Part shown: piece after piece, positions 43,638-53,184 of the stretch
Layout: each line of letters opens with the position of its first letter
Numbering within the stretch: position 1 is the first letter of the stretch
NCBI RefSeq assembly: GCF_014200595.1
Contig: NZ_JACHCG010000001.1
Span: forward strand, 62,001-126,000
Source: Pedobacter cryoconitis
Lineage (GTDB): Bacteria; Bacteroidota; Bacteroidia; Sphingobacteriales; Sphingobacteriaceae
Length of the DNA stretch: 64,000 nucleotides
Direction of reading: 5' to 3'
Notes under the pieces: model-generated
Told to the model about the DNA's origin: nothing
The model's input: only the letters and a program-made list of their open reading frames with translations
Database searches by the model: none
Position numbers and translations under genes: made by a program

Positions 43638-44747
43638 ATGGAAAATAAGTCCCAATTTGTAAACATACCGGCCGAACTGAAAAGCCAGTTACCAATATTC
43701 CAGGTACTGGGTGATCATTTACCGAGCCAGATGCAAACGCCAGAAGCCAAAAAAACAATGGCCAATATCTTTTTCTGGGTTATTGTTTTAGGCGGAGCTT
43801 TTGCCTTTTTTAAATTCCTGCCTATTATGCTGGAGTATGCTGCTAAAAGCATTCTGCTGGTAATTTTTAGTATTATCCTGATTGTTTTATTATTGCTGGC
43901 ACCAAAAATTATTGCTTTACTGCACCGTTTAGGAACAATACTGATTTTTAAAGGAGAGAAAGCTATTATCCGTAACAATCCGATTGAAACATTGCAATTG
44001 TTATCAAAAGATGCTAAAGATACTTTGAAGCGGGTAAAAGAGAAGATAACCAACGTAGACGGGGTACGCATTGATATGATCCAGAGCGGAGAGACTGCAC
44101 AGAAAACAGCAGAGGAAAAATATACTTATGCAAAGCGTTTTACGGTCGAAGCGGCTAATCTGGATGAAAAAGGAAAACAGGAAGCGGCTAATAACAATAC
44201 AGAGAAAGCGAATGGTTATGGCAGAGACGCGAAAGAAACCCGCACTAAAGCATTTTTACTAGGGAAAGAAGGGGAGTCTGAAGAACAGAACGCAAGAAGT
44301 TATGTTCAGTATGCCAACCAGTTTGCCAAGGTGCTGGAAGTTTTAAAAGACAATGAAAGTGCTGCCCGTATTTATGTAAGTACACTTGATAGCAGTATTT
44401 CTATCATTTCCAAGAAACTGGAAGCAACACAGAAAATGAAAAATGCAACTGATGGTTTAGCAGAAGTATTTAATATTAAAGATAGCTGGGTGTTTCAGGA
44501 GGCGATGAACGCTGCAACCGGGGCAATCAGTCAGAATATTGCTTCGATCCGTTCTAATCTTGATTTTCTGGATCAGAATAATAACATTACTGTGGGGGGT
44601 GCACCAACGCAGGGAGAATTGGAAGAATTCATCCAAAAAGTGGATCAGCGTAACCTTAAAATGCTTAATGTTAGCCAGATGTCGGATGCTTCTTATGAAT
44701 TAAAAGCGGAAGAAAAGGTGGATAAGGGCTTTACTTTGCTGGATTAA
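43638..44747 (+). CDS. Two-helix membrane protein with long coiled coil
   Basis: A 369-residue protein: a soluble head, two membrane helices at about residues 43-63 and 71-95, then about 240 residues of Ala/Glu/Lys-rich coiled coil (AQKTAEEKYTYAKRFTVEAANL; ISIISKKLEATQKMKNATDGL). The middle has some similarity in composition to PspA/IM30-type membrane-stress proteins, but I do not claim homology. It is the second gene of a tight operon with the Ppx/GppA-like gene 37 bases downstream. Confidence 0.75.
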   Translation: MENKSQFVNIPAELKSQLPIFQVLGDHLPSQMQTPEAKKTMANIFFWVIVLGGAFAFFKFLPIMLEYAAKSILLVIFSIILIVLLLLAPKIIALLHRLGTILIFKGEKAIIRNNPIETLQLLSKDAKDTLKRVKEKITNVDGVRIDMIQSGETAQKTAEEKYTYAKRFTVEAANLDEKGKQEAANNNTEKANGYGRDAKETRTKAFLLGKEGESEEQNARSYVQYANQFAKVLEVLKDNESAARIYVSTLDSSISIISKKLEATQKMKNATDGLAEVFNIKDSWVFQEAMNAATGAISQNIASIRSNLDFLDQNNNITVGGAPTQGELEEFIQKVDQRNLKMLNVSQMSDASYELKAEEKVDKGFTLLD

Positions 44748-44784
44748 TTAGTTTATTAACAATAAAAAATATAAAAAAAAGAAT

Positions 44785-45789
44785 ATGGAAGAGAAATCAA
44801 CATGGGGCAGATTACGCTGGCCGGTTAAGGCAATAATTATTGCTATTCCAATTATAGGATTAGGTTACTGGGCGTCTGAAAGTGGTAAGCTGGATGGCTC
44901 AACAACAAAAGCAGCTCAGGATAGTACAGGTATTAGCCGTAGTGTCAGTACTTCGGGTTCTCCTTCGGTAGCAACTAATGATGAGAAACGTTCTTTTAAC
45001 TACACACCTGAAAAACCTGTAAATGGTGAGTACAAAGGTGTGGTTGAAGTTGGTGCTTCTGGTTTTAACTCTTTTGTCGTTAATATTGACAAAGAAAAAC
45101 GCTGGGAAATTATCTCTAAGGACTTTGGGAAATCTTTTGTGTATGAAGGTATGGCTACTACCGCCGACATCCGTACAGGATTAAAAGATTATATAGGTGC
45201 TATGTTTGATAAGGGCGTAAAATCTAAAAACATACATTTTGTAATCAGTTCTGGTGCACAGAAAGAACCTAAAACTGCTGCCATTACTTCTGAGTTGAAG
45301 AAAATGGGGTATATAGTCAATTTGGTTACTGCTGAACAGGAAGGTAAACTAGCTTTAAAATGTGTATTACCTGCTTCTTATTATGATAACTCTTTTGTGG
45401 TTGATATTGGTTCAGGTAACACTAAAATATCCTGGATGGACGGTATAGTTAAATCTGCTGAGGCACCGGGAGCTAAATATTATGAGAAAGATTTAAAAGA
45501 TGCTGCTGTTTATGATCAGGTTAAAGCTATTGCGGAGAAAATCCCTTCAGCTAAACGTGAGGTTTGCTTTATTATTGGTGGTGTTCCATTTGAACTGGCT
45601 AAACAGACGCGCAATGGTGAGGAAAGATTTACGGTATTAAATAATCCTGAAAAGTATAATACTGATAAGGTAAAGATCAAAAGTGGTGTAAATATTTACA
45701 AAGCGATCAAATATGCGACGCATTGTGATACTTTCGTTTTTGACTGGGATGCTAACTTTACCATAGGATTCTTGTTGTCGGTTAAATAA
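44785..45789 (+). CDS. Membrane-anchored Ppx/GppA-like (ASKHA) protein
   Basis: A 334-residue protein with one membrane helix at about residues 14-30, a Ser/Thr-rich linker and a soluble domain from about 80. The soluble part follows the Ppx/GppA order: YKGVVEVGASGFNSFVVNID (phosphate-1-like), VTAEQEGKLALKCV, where Ppx has an EEA-type motif, and SFVVDIGSGNTKISW (phosphate-2-like). Ppx/GppA enzymes hydrolyse polyphosphate or pppGpp. Being membrane-anchored and in an operon with two coiled-coil proteins makes this version unusual. Activity unproven; key residues may differ. Confidence 0.75.
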   Translation: MEEKSTWGRLRWPVKAIIIAIPIIGLGYWASESGKLDGSTTKAAQDSTGISRSVSTSGSPSVATNDEKRSFNYTPEKPVNGEYKGVVEVGASGFNSFVVNIDKEKRWEIISKDFGKSFVYEGMATTADIRTGLKDYIGAMFDKGVKSKNIHFVISSGAQKEPKTAAITSELKKMGYIVNLVTAEQEGKLALKCVLPASYYDNSFVVDIGSGNTKISWMDGIVKSAEAPGAKYYEKDLKDAAVYDQVKAIAEKIPSAKREVCFIIGGVPFELAKQTRNGEERFTVLNNPEKYNTDKVKIKSGVNIYKAIKYATHCDTFVFDWDANFTIGFLLSVK

Positions 45790-45804
45790 GCTTATAAATT
45801 TCAA

Positions 45805-45843
45805 AAAGAAAGCTGCCTTGTCATTGATAAGGCAGCTTTCTTT
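45805..45843. terminator. Bidirectional terminator between convergent genes
   Basis: Fifteen-base arms at 45805-45819 and 45829-45843 (core AAAGCTGCCTT) over a 9-base loop. It ends the Ppx/GppA-like operon on plus and the small membrane protein genes on minus. Confidence 0.9.
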
Positions 45844-45864
45844 GTTTAAAAGGGATGGTTATGT

Positions 45865-46347
45865 TTACTTCACGAATTCCATCAATGGCCCGAGAATTGT
45901 CGTTTCATATTCTAATTGCTCTCTATGTCCCTTCTTCGTGTTTGAAAAGGGTTCGCTGATCGGGTAGCTATTTATAAAACGCGTATTCTTCGCGCCAATA
46001 GTATAGGTCAATTCACCGTAACTGGTATCATTGACCAGCCTGATCTCTTCAAAGTCCATCAGCGTTTTTGTATAAATACCAGGTGTCTTTTTATATACTT
46101 TTCGGGTACCCTGATCAAAAATCATCGTTACATTTGCTAAAAAAAGAAATTCATAAACTACGTAACAGCAAAGTCCCGCTGCAAAAATATAGAGTGCAAC
46201 TTTTATATCATGTGCTATCGGTAGAAATGGAACGACGGCATAGCATAAAAAAATCCCTGCTAAAAAGGTTTTTATTTTAGTATAGTAACTCAGGTTGGGT
46301 TGAATACTGAACCGGCCGTCTGAGATTTGTAGATTGTAAAGCGCCAT
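45865..46347 (-). CDS. Two-helix membrane protein with PH-like domain
   Basis: A 160-residue protein: two hydrophobic segments at about residues 26-62 (TFLAGIFLCYAVVPFLPIA; VALYIFAAGLCCYVVYEFLFL) and a C-terminal beta domain (MIFDQGTRKVYKKTPG, LMDFEEIRLVNDTSYGELTYTIG). The layout matches bacterial PH-like membrane proteins. It is 11 bases downstream of the related-looking gene at 46359, so the two form an operon, convergent with the Ppx/GppA-like operon. Function unknown. Confidence 0.7.
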   Translation of the reverse strand: MALYNLQISDGRFSIQPNLSYYTKIKTFLAGIFLCYAVVPFLPIAHDIKVALYIFAAGLCCYVVYEFLFLANVTMIFDQGTRKVYKKTPGIYTKTLMDFEEIRLVNDTSYGELTYTIGAKNTRFINSYPISEPFSNTKKGHREQLEYETTILGPLMEFVK

Positions 46348-46358
46348 AATTCCTGATC

Positions 46359-46838
46359 TTATATGTGGTCTTCAATTTTCATGATGTGCATAGCTTCATT
46401 AATCATATTGTTGAGGGGTGCTGTAGAAAATACGGACTGGTTTAACATTAAAAGTTTCTCCTCACCGTTGATGTTTAAGATCATACTTGCAGTAGCGTTC
46501 ATTGTAATCCCGAATATGGAAACTGTTTTGGCAACGAGGAAAGTTTCGAAATTATCCAGGCTATAGGCCACTTCAGCAGAGAACAAGTTCTTTTTTAACA
46601 GAATTTGACGGGATCCCATATCAATGGCAGTTTTTGAGGTAAGGCGAAGTAAGGCCATTGCACCAAGCAGGGCGATGCCATAACCAATCCATCTGTTGGC
46701 TTTATCAGTTGTGCCTATTGTAAAAGCAGTCGCAAGGCCTGCTATAATACATAAGCCACCAATAAAGGCTATAAATGCGAATTGTGCTTTCAAATGATAT
46801 TTATCACCTTCCTGTTCAAAGTACTTGTAATTTTCCAT
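46359..46838 (-). CDS. Two-helix membrane protein with PH-like domain
   Basis: A 159-residue protein built like its neighbour: helices at about residues 19-42 and 50-65, then a beta-rich tail (IDMGSRQILLKKNLFSAEVAYSLDNF; TASMILNINGEEKLLMLNQSV). The pair may have arisen by duplication; shared features are two helices and a LxNFE/DFEEI-like segment. Not recognised further. The start at 46838 is preceded by an AT-rich region with no clear promoter. Confidence 0.7.
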   Translation of the reverse strand: MENYKYFEQEGDKYHLKAQFAFIAFIGGLCIIAGLATAFTIGTTDKANRWIGYGIALLGAMALLRLTSKTAIDMGSRQILLKKNLFSAEVAYSLDNFETFLVAKTVSIFGITMNATASMILNINGEEKLLMLNQSVFSTAPLNNMINEAMHIMKIEDHI

Positions 46839-47190
46839 GCTTTTTCTGTTTAGAGGTTAATTGGGTTGTTTAAACAATAGTATATTTATTGTGGTTCATT
46901 TGTTGTATTGTTAAAATATATTTATTTTATCAACTAAATAAAATTTGACGACAAAATTAATGCCATCTGTACTGATGTTTGTTGTTAAATATCAGGATTT
47001 GCGGTAACTGTTTGATTTTTTGTTGAATACAGGTGTCCCGGGCACGTTGAAAAAGAATTGCCGGTTATTATTTGTAGAGGAAATTGTAGTAATTTCTGAG
47101 CTAAAGGCAGCAATAGTAATTATTTGAATTGGCTTTTAATGCTACTATTATGGCAAATTCGCCATAATTAAAATTTGGATTACTGATCTG
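46839..47190. other. 352-bp intergenic stretch
   Basis: No coding frame that I can support. A small inverted repeat ATTATGGC / GCCATAAT lies at 47147-47168, about 25 bases after the stop at 47191, without a T tract, and may be a weak end of that gene. Confidence 0.4.
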
Positions 47191-47847
47191 TTACAGTTCT
47201 TTAACTTTGGCAAATCTCATCTTCCCTGAATCTGCTGAGGATAATGTTATTTTTTGCTCAGTTATTTCTTCAATATTGTAAACCATTGTTTTAGGCGAAA
47301 TATAATAGATTGTTGCGGCTTTGAGTTTTGCTGCTATTTCTGAGTTTTTCTTTTTTAACTTGGAAATTGGAATTATAATCCGGTAAGTGCCTATGTCATC
47401 AATTGTGATAAAAGCAATTCTCTTATCGTTTTTAAGAGTAATCAATAATTGACCATCTTTGTCAGTGAAAAACTGTTCAATTCTCTTATGATGTTTATCG
47501 CGGATGGTAATCATGCCTTGTATTGGATAGTCTTGTTCATCAAATACTTTAATATGAACAATCGAAGAATCAATGTTTTTGATGATAGTTTTGATAGAAT
47601 ATGCTGAGGTATCCTGATTTAATATCTGCTTGAATTTTAGTTTGAGTAAGTTATTTTTTATCTGGAATTTTCCACTTCCTTTTTGAGAATTCAAACAACC
47701 TCCTTGTTCATACACGAAATTATTGTGGTCGAATGTTAAGGTTACTCCGGCATCAACAAAATTTTGCTGAACAAATTTTCCTTGAATATTTTGTGCATGC
47801 ACATAGGTAGCCGTGCAAACCAGGATGATTATCAGTCTTAATTTCAT
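47191..47847 (-). CDS. Exported protein of unknown function
   Basis: A 218-residue exported protein: signal peptide (CTATYVHAQ, about residue 19), then beta-rich sequence. A first module (GKFVQQNFVDAGVTLTFDHNNFVYEQGG to LLKLKF) is lipocalin-like in feel; a second (SIVHIKVFDEQDYPIQGMITIRDKHHKRIEQFFTDKDGQL) is like a carboxypeptidase regulatory/Ig-type beta sandwich. No family recognised. The spondin-domain gene lies 65 bases upstream on the same strand. Confidence 0.68.
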   Translation of the reverse strand: MKLRLIIILVCTATYVHAQNIQGKFVQQNFVDAGVTLTFDHNNFVYEQGGCLNSQKGSGKFQIKNNLLKLKFKQILNQDTSAYSIKTIIKNIDSSIVHIKVFDEQDYPIQGMITIRDKHHKRIEQFFTDKDGQLLITLKNDKRIAFITIDDIGTYRIIIPISKLKKKNSEIAAKLKAATIYYISPKTMVYNIEEITEQKITLSSADSGKMRFAKVKEL

Positions 47848-47912
47848 ACGATCAGCAATTTACAAAAACCGCTTCCAAAAAGAGAAACGGCTTTGTAAAT
47901 AACTAACATTTT

Positions 47913-49220
47913 TTAATTCACATTAATTTTCACTTTAATGATATCAGTAATAGCAGGTAAAGTGGTAAAAGGATTTGGATTTGGTACGCCAGCAATCACG
48001 TTGCTTTGTGATGTAGTAGCTCCGCCAAGGTTGAACTGGTTATTTCCTGCGCCAGGAAACTGATCAACAGCAGTGCCATTATCATATAGCTTGATGGAAC
48101 TTGAAATATCCGCTGTTTGTGTAGCATCCGAACCGTTCCCGGAAGAAGCAAAAAACCAGTCGTTCGAAAAGCCATACATCGTTGCAATAGCAATGCGGTC
48201 ACCTTTGGCTACTGAAAGTTCTTGCGAAACAGAACCACCCGGCTGGTTACCGATTATTGGAAGCAGGACAGTAGAGTTTGGTGCTGGTAATACATAGACA
48301 TTTTTAACACCTGTTCTGCCTTTCAATGCTGCGGCTAATAATGTCGCATTTCCTTGCTGCGCCAATTCTTTTAATCCTTCATTGCGGTCTTTCTCACCAG
48401 TCTTGAAAATCGGATTATCTATACCGTTGTAAACAACCACGAGAATCGGAGATAAAGGAGTGAAGATTCCAGTATTGCTTTTTATATAAGTATATAATGG
48501 TGCATTATTTCCGGCTTCGGCAAGTTGCGTCAAACCATTTGCTGTAGGCTGCCCGCTGGTGAAAATAGGTGCTGGATTAAGCAACTTTCCACCGGCAATG
48601 TAAGATACTGCCCATACGCCGGGACTTAAAGGAGTTGGGTTAGCTGTGCCCCCTGAAATATTCTGTAATGTCAAAGTGAAATAAGAGTCACCTTCATATT
48701 TTAAGCTCGCTTTGACCAGTGATGAAGCCGGAAGATAAGTGTTTCCCTGAGCATCTTTTCCATTCACTTCTGTAATTGCATTATGTTCTGCTATGCCGGG
48801 ATGAACAACATTCGCACCTGGCGCCTGATTCACTCTTGTCCCATTATCCCATAGTTTGATTTGTGCTGAAACATCACCTTCAATTGGTTTTTTATTCTGA
48901 TCATAAAGCGCAATCCCCGGGTTTGCTGGTGCAAAGAACAAATCGTTAGACCAGCCATACATACTCGAGAAGGTAACGGCCTGCCCGATAGAAGCCGAAA
49001 ACCGGAAAGAAACAGTTTGACCAGGAAGTATAACTGGCGGAGTACCTGTACCCTGAAAAGTACCTGATTCAACAAGGCTACTTGAATTCAATACGTTTTC
49101 TACCGTAATTGTTGTTTTGTTACCGGCCGCAGGAGTTACCGAATCTTTTTTACAAGCTGTAAATGTTAAAGGTAAGATGGCTGCAATAAGCCATTTCCAG
49201 TTGTTTTTAATTGAAGTCAT
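47913..49220 (-). CDS. Spondin-domain lipoprotein
   Basis: A 435-residue predicted lipoprotein (LPLTFTACKKD, Cys about residue 23). Two copies of the spondin N-terminal pattern are seen: VSFRFSASIGQAVTFSSMYGWSNDLFFA with IALYD, and LSVAKGDRIAIATMYGFSNDWFFASSG with SIKLYDNGTAVDQFPGAGNNQ. Related bacterial proteins are exported and their function is unknown; in animals the domain binds matrix. The duplicated domain is unusual. Probably displayed on the outer membrane. Confidence 0.85.
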   Translation of the reverse strand: MTSIKNNWKWLIAAILPLTFTACKKDSVTPAAGNKTTITVENVLNSSSLVESGTFQGTGTPPVILPGQTVSFRFSASIGQAVTFSSMYGWSNDLFFAPANPGIALYDQNKKPIEGDVSAQIKLWDNGTRVNQAPGANVVHPGIAEHNAITEVNGKDAQGNTYLPASSLVKASLKYEGDSYFTLTLQNISGGTANPTPLSPGVWAVSYIAGGKLLNPAPIFTSGQPTANGLTQLAEAGNNAPLYTYIKSNTGIFTPLSPILVVVYNGIDNPIFKTGEKDRNEGLKELAQQGNATLLAAALKGRTGVKNVYVLPAPNSTVLLPIIGNQPGGSVSQELSVAKGDRIAIATMYGFSNDWFFASSGNGSDATQTADISSSIKLYDNGTAVDQFPGAGNNQFNLGGATTSQSNVIAGVPNPNPFTTLPAITDIIKVKINVN

Positions 49221-49388
49221 TTTGTGTTTGTTTTTTGTTTATACCACTTTGTCGCGGTCATAGATAAAACCTTACAGCAGATCCGAAATTAATTTCCGGA
49301 ACCCGATCCCCGTAAATTATATTGCAGATATTTGAAACAAGAGGGGACGGTTTTACTCTAACTATTATTGAATGAAAGGATATCAAAT

Positions 49389-52300
49389 ATGAAACTAAAC
49401 TCTTTACTAATTATTTTACTTTCCTCGGGGCTGGCATCTGCTGTGGCCAATGGCCAGGAAAAGGAAACTTTATTGCTTAGAACTCCTTCGATCAGCAAAA
49501 ATCATATTGCTTTTGCTTATGCAGGGGATATATGGGTTGCAAATCGGGATGGCAGTTCTCCACGCCGGGTAACGGTTAATCCTGAAGTGGAAATGAATCC
49601 AATTATCTCTCCCGATGAGCGCAATATTGCTTTTACGGGTAGTTATGGTGGAAATCAGGATGTTTATGTGATCCCAATTGATGGCGGCACTCCTAAAAGA
49701 TTAACTAATCATCCTGCCGGAGATATGGTCAGGGGGTGGATTAATAATGAAGAAGTATACTTTAGTTCTACGCGGAGTTTTGATTATGGATTTAATGCGC
49801 GTTTATATCAGAAAAGCCTGAAAGGCGGAATGGCTAAGGCATTACCTATGCCTGAAGCAACTCAGGGCTCTGCATCGCCCGATGGCAAGCGATGGGCTTA
49901 TTCTAAAAATGGGTTTCCGAATGAACGTACTGATGTCGCTTTTAAACGTTATCGTGGTGGCGGTATGCCTGATATCTGGCTTTTCGATCTCAAAACGAAT
50001 GCTATAGAAATTGTTCCGGGGGCTAAATCAAACAATATATCACCGCAATGGATCGGGAATAAAATATTCTTTATTTCAGACCGGAACCATATACAAAATA
50101 TATTCAGTTATGATACCAGTACTAAGAAAGTTGAGCAGGTTACTTCCTATAAGGATTATGATGTAAAATCATTGTCAAGTGATGGTTCAACCCTTATTTA
50201 TGAAGAAGAAGGTGGCATTTATACGCTTGATCCTGCAACGGGTAAAAGTAACCGGCTGAGTATTCTGATTCAGGCGGATATTCCCTATAAACGTGCCCGT
50301 TACGAGAATATGGACAAGGACATTACTGCAATGGAACTTTCTCCAACTGGTAAACGTGCGTTGTTTGAGAGTCGCGGGGAGATCTTTAGTGTACCTAAAG
50401 AAAATGGGGATGCAAGAAATATTTCAAAATCTCCGGGTTCTCATGAGCGTTCACCGGGCTGGTCACCGAATGGGAAATGGATCTCTTATGTTTCTGATCG
50501 TAACGGAAACTATCAATTGGTACTCAGAGATCAGTTAGCAGAGAAAGACCCGGTTTATATCAAGCTTGGTGAATCTGGTTTCTATTTTGGGCTGACATGG
50601 TCGCCTGATAGTAAAAAGTTATTCTATTCGGATAGCCATCTTAATCTTTTTTATGTAGATATAGCTACGCGTAAAGTTGTAACAGTTACGAATGATAAAT
50701 TAGGTTCTGTAACCAACAGGACAGAGAATAACTTTAATTCTTCGTGGTCTGCTGATTCTAAATGGATCTCTTATATTAAAACGCTGGAGAATGGAAATAG
50801 CGCTGTTTTTATTTATAGTCTGACTTCGGGGAAGTCAACTCAGGTAACTGATGGTATCGGTTCTGCTGGTACAACAGTATTTAGCCGCGATGGTAAGTAC
50901 CTGTTTTTTACTGCCAGTACTAATATTGGATTGGGAAATAGTGGTTTACACATGACTGCTTATGACCGTCCGAATACCAGCAGTATTTATGCTTTGATAT
51001 TAGCAAAACAAACCCCTTCTCTTTTCGCAGCCCAGAGTGATGAGGAAGTGGTGAAAGATGAAGATGAGGTAGTGAAAAAAAATGCAAAAACACCTAAGAG
51101 CACGAATGCTGAAAAAGTTAAAGTAGTGAAAAAAGACCAGCGGGACACTGTGGCACTGGTCAAAATAGACCTGGATAATCTGAGTGACCGTATTGTGGCT
51201 TTACCGCTGTCTGCTGGTGATTATAATAACTTAAATGGGAATATTAAGGGCAAATTGTTGTACGTGAATGGTGGAGAGGTGAAAGCTTTTGATCTGAAAT
51301 CATTAAAAGCGGGTACACTGGTTCCGGGAGCCTCTATTTACACAGTGAGCAGTGATGGTAACAAATTAATGTATAACGCGGCATCAAATTATTATATAGT
51401 CGATGCTTCGCGCAAGCCGCAACCTGAAGAAGGCAAGCTTAAATTGAATACGGTTAAGCTATATATTGATCCTGTTGCGGAATGGAAACAAACATTTGAT
51501 GAGGTTTGGCGTATTGAGAAGGATTACTTCTATGTGGAGAACATGCATGGGACTGATTGGGATGCTGTTAAAAGGAAATATGAAAAGTTTCTCCCTTATG
51601 TTGGGCACCGTGAGGATCTGACTTATTTGTTCCGTGATATGCTTGGTGAGCTGGTAGTTGGGCATAGTTATATCAAAGGGGGAGATCAGCCTAAAAGTTC
51701 AGCGGTAGAGATCGGTATGCTTGGTGCAGATTACGAAATTGATCACGGATATTACAAAATATCAAAGATATTAAGTGCTTTATCCTGGAATCCTGAGTTA
51801 AAAGCGCCGCTTAAAGAGCCCGGATTGAACATTGAAGAAGGAGTATATCTGGTGGCTGTAAATGGAGTACCGCTAACTGCTGATCAAAGTATCTATAGTT
51901 TATTTGAGAATACTGCGGGGCAGCAGGTGCGCTTGATGGTGAATAAAAAACCTGGTTTGGATGGTGCACGTGAAGTAACGGTGGTGCCTGTTTCTTTTGA
52001 TGCTGAAACAAATTTACGCCGGGTCAACTGGATGGAAGGTAAGCGCAAGCAGGTGGATGAGCTGAGTGGGGGTAAAATTGCTTATCTCTACATGCAGAAT
52101 ACCGGTAGTGAAGGGTACGTGAGTTTTAACAGGTATTATTTCTCTCAGATGGATAAGAAGGCTTTATTAATTGATGAACGCAATAACCGCGGTGGTTCAG
52201 TAGCTGATTATGTGGTGGACTTGTTAGGCCGTGAGGTGATCAGTCATTGGGCAATACGTGATGGCCAGAATTTTACTACGCCGGGAAACGGGATTTTTGG

Positions 52301-52679
52301 CCCGAAAGCGATGATCATCAATGAGTATGCTGGCTCTGGTGGTGATATGATGCCTTATATGTTCAAATTTAAGAAGTTGGGTAAGCTGGTTGGAAGAACC
52401 ACTATGGGTATTTTAGTCGGCATCAGTGGTTATCCTTCGTTAATTGACGGAGGAACAGTGACCGCGCCTAATTTTGGTATATATGGGAACGATGGGGATT
52501 GGATAATTGAAAATCAGGGTGTTGCACCTGATGTGTTTGTGGAACAAACACCAAAGGATTTACTGGCGGGGAAAGATCCTCAGCTGGAAACTACGGTTAA
52601 AATCTTATTAGAAGAGATGAAGACTTATCCTTATAAGGATGTAAAAAGACCGGCTGATCCGGATAGGGCGCATCAATAA
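49389..52679 (+). CDS. Tricorn-type S41 protease
   Basis: A 1096-residue exported protease, start ATG 49389 (MKLNSLLIILLSSGLASAVA). From the N-terminus: signal peptide; a first WD-like propeller (about 30-300); a second propeller (about 310-630); a C1 domain with His about 759 (VVGHSYIKG); PDZ (IEEGVYLVAVNGVPLTADQ); and the C2 domain with Ser about 983 in NEYAGSGGDMMPYMFK. This is the order of the tricorn protease, which degrades peptides to short oligopeptides. Together with the S9 peptidase at 38080 it equips periplasmic peptide use. It has its own terminator. Confidence 0.9.
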   Translation: MKLNSLLIILLSSGLASAVANGQEKETLLLRTPSISKNHIAFAYAGDIWVANRDGSSPRRVTVNPEVEMNPIISPDERNIAFTGSYGGNQDVYVIPIDGGTPKRLTNHPAGDMVRGWINNEEVYFSSTRSFDYGFNARLYQKSLKGGMAKALPMPEATQGSASPDGKRWAYSKNGFPNERTDVAFKRYRGGGMPDIWLFDLKTNAIEIVPGAKSNNISPQWIGNKIFFISDRNHIQNIFSYDTSTKKVEQVTSYKDYDVKSLSSDGSTLIYEEEGGIYTLDPATGKSNRLSILIQADIPYKRARYENMDKDITAMELSPTGKRALFESRGEIFSVPKENGDARNISKSPGSHERSPGWSPNGKWISYVSDRNGNYQLVLRDQLAEKDPVYIKLGESGFYFGLTWSPDSKKLFYSDSHLNLFYVDIATRKVVTVTNDKLGSVTNRTENNFNSSWSADSKWISYIKTLENGNSAVFIYSLTSGKSTQVTDGIGSAGTTVFSRDGKYLFFTASTNIGLGNSGLHMTAYDRPNTSSIYALILAKQTPSLFAAQSDEEVVKDEDEVVKKNAKTPKSTNAEKVKVVKKDQRDTVALVKIDLDNLSDRIVALPLSAGDYNNLNGNIKGKLLYVNGGEVKAFDLKSLKAGTLVPGASIYTVSSDGNKLMYNAASNYYIVDASRKPQPEEGKLKLNTVKLYIDPVAEWKQTFDEVWRIEKDYFYVENMHGTDWDAVKRKYEKFLPYVGHREDLTYLFRDMLGELVVGHSYIKGGDQPKSSAVEIGMLGADYEIDHGYYKISKILSALSWNPELKAPLKEPGLNIEEGVYLVAVNGVPLTADQSIYSLFENTAGQQVRLMVNKKPGLDGAREVTVVPVSFDAETNLRRVNWMEGKRKQVDELSGGKIAYLYMQNTGSEGYVSFNRYYFSQMDKKALLIDERNNRGGSVADYVVDLLGREVISHWAIRDGQNFTTPGNGIFGPKAMIINEYAGSGGDMMPYMFKFKKLGKLVGRTTMGILVGISGYPSLIDGGTVTAPNFGIYGNDGDWIIENQGVAPDVFVEQTPKDLLAGKDPQLETTVKILLEEMKTYPYKDVKRPADPDRAHQ

Positions 52680-52690
52680 TATTTGATCAG

Positions 52691-52722
52691 ACCCGGGTTG
52701 CTCCAAAGCACCCGGGTTTTTT
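52691..52722 (+). terminator. Terminator of the tricorn gene
   Basis: ACCCGGGT (52691-52698) and ACCCGGGT (52710-52717) are inverse complements, since the 8-mer is self-palindromic; inner GCT/AGC pairs extend the stem, and T follow to 52722. A third copy lies at 52726-52733. Confidence 0.85.
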
Positions 52723-52741
52723 ATTACCCGGGTCAGGGCAT

Positions 52742-52765
52742 AAAAAAAGCCCCTGTACGGAGCTT
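52742..52765 (-). terminator. Terminator of the DUF3276 gene
   Basis: AAGCTCC (minus strand, from 52765) pairs with GGGGCTT over a 5-base loop, with one G-T pair, followed by seven T at 52748-52742. It sits 22 bases after the stop at 52788. Confidence 0.85.
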
Positions 52766-52787
52766 CTAAAAGTTCTTTAATCCTATC

Positions 52788-53114
52788 CTAGAAAGAAAAA
52801 TCATCATTCTGGCCTTTTGCAGCACCTTCATGGTTTTCTGAATATTCATAGCGTTTTTCAACAACTTCCTGGTGATTCTTGATATAATCAACCGTCTCAT
52901 TTAATCCTTCAGCGAATTTCTCAAAATCTTCTTTGTATAAAAAGATCTTATGTTTTACAAATACACCGTCTTCCAGTCTTTTCTTGCTTTCAGTAAGGGT
53001 TAAATAATAATCTCCTGAACGTGTTGCTTTAACGTCGAAAAAATAAGTTCTCTTACCGGCCCTTACTTTTTTAGAAAAAACCTCTTCTCTCTCTTTGTTG
53101 TCAAATTCTCCCAT
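52788..53114 (-). CDS. DUF3276 / PUR-alpha-like nucleic-acid-binding protein
   Basis: A 108-residue protein: EVFSKKVRAGKRTYFFDVKATRSGDYYLTLTESKKR and FEKFAEGLNETVDYIKNH follow the DUF3276 family, related to the PUR repeat of eukaryotic Pur-alpha. Such proteins bind single-stranded nucleic acids. It is nearly universal in Bacteroidota and usually present once. It ends in a Gln/Asp/Phe tail (NDDFSF). Gene order next to an ABC exporter is not informative. Confidence 0.9.
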   Translation of the reverse strand: MGEFDNKEREEVFSKKVRAGKRTYFFDVKATRSGDYYLTLTESKKRLEDGVFVKHKIFLYKEDFEKFAEGLNETVDYIKNHQEVVEKRYEYSENHEGAAKGQNDDFSF

Positions 53115-53184
53115 GTTTGGTATCGCTGTTGGTTTTTGGTTCGGGTAAATATAAAGTATTAATTAGATAAGATCAAAATAGAAA

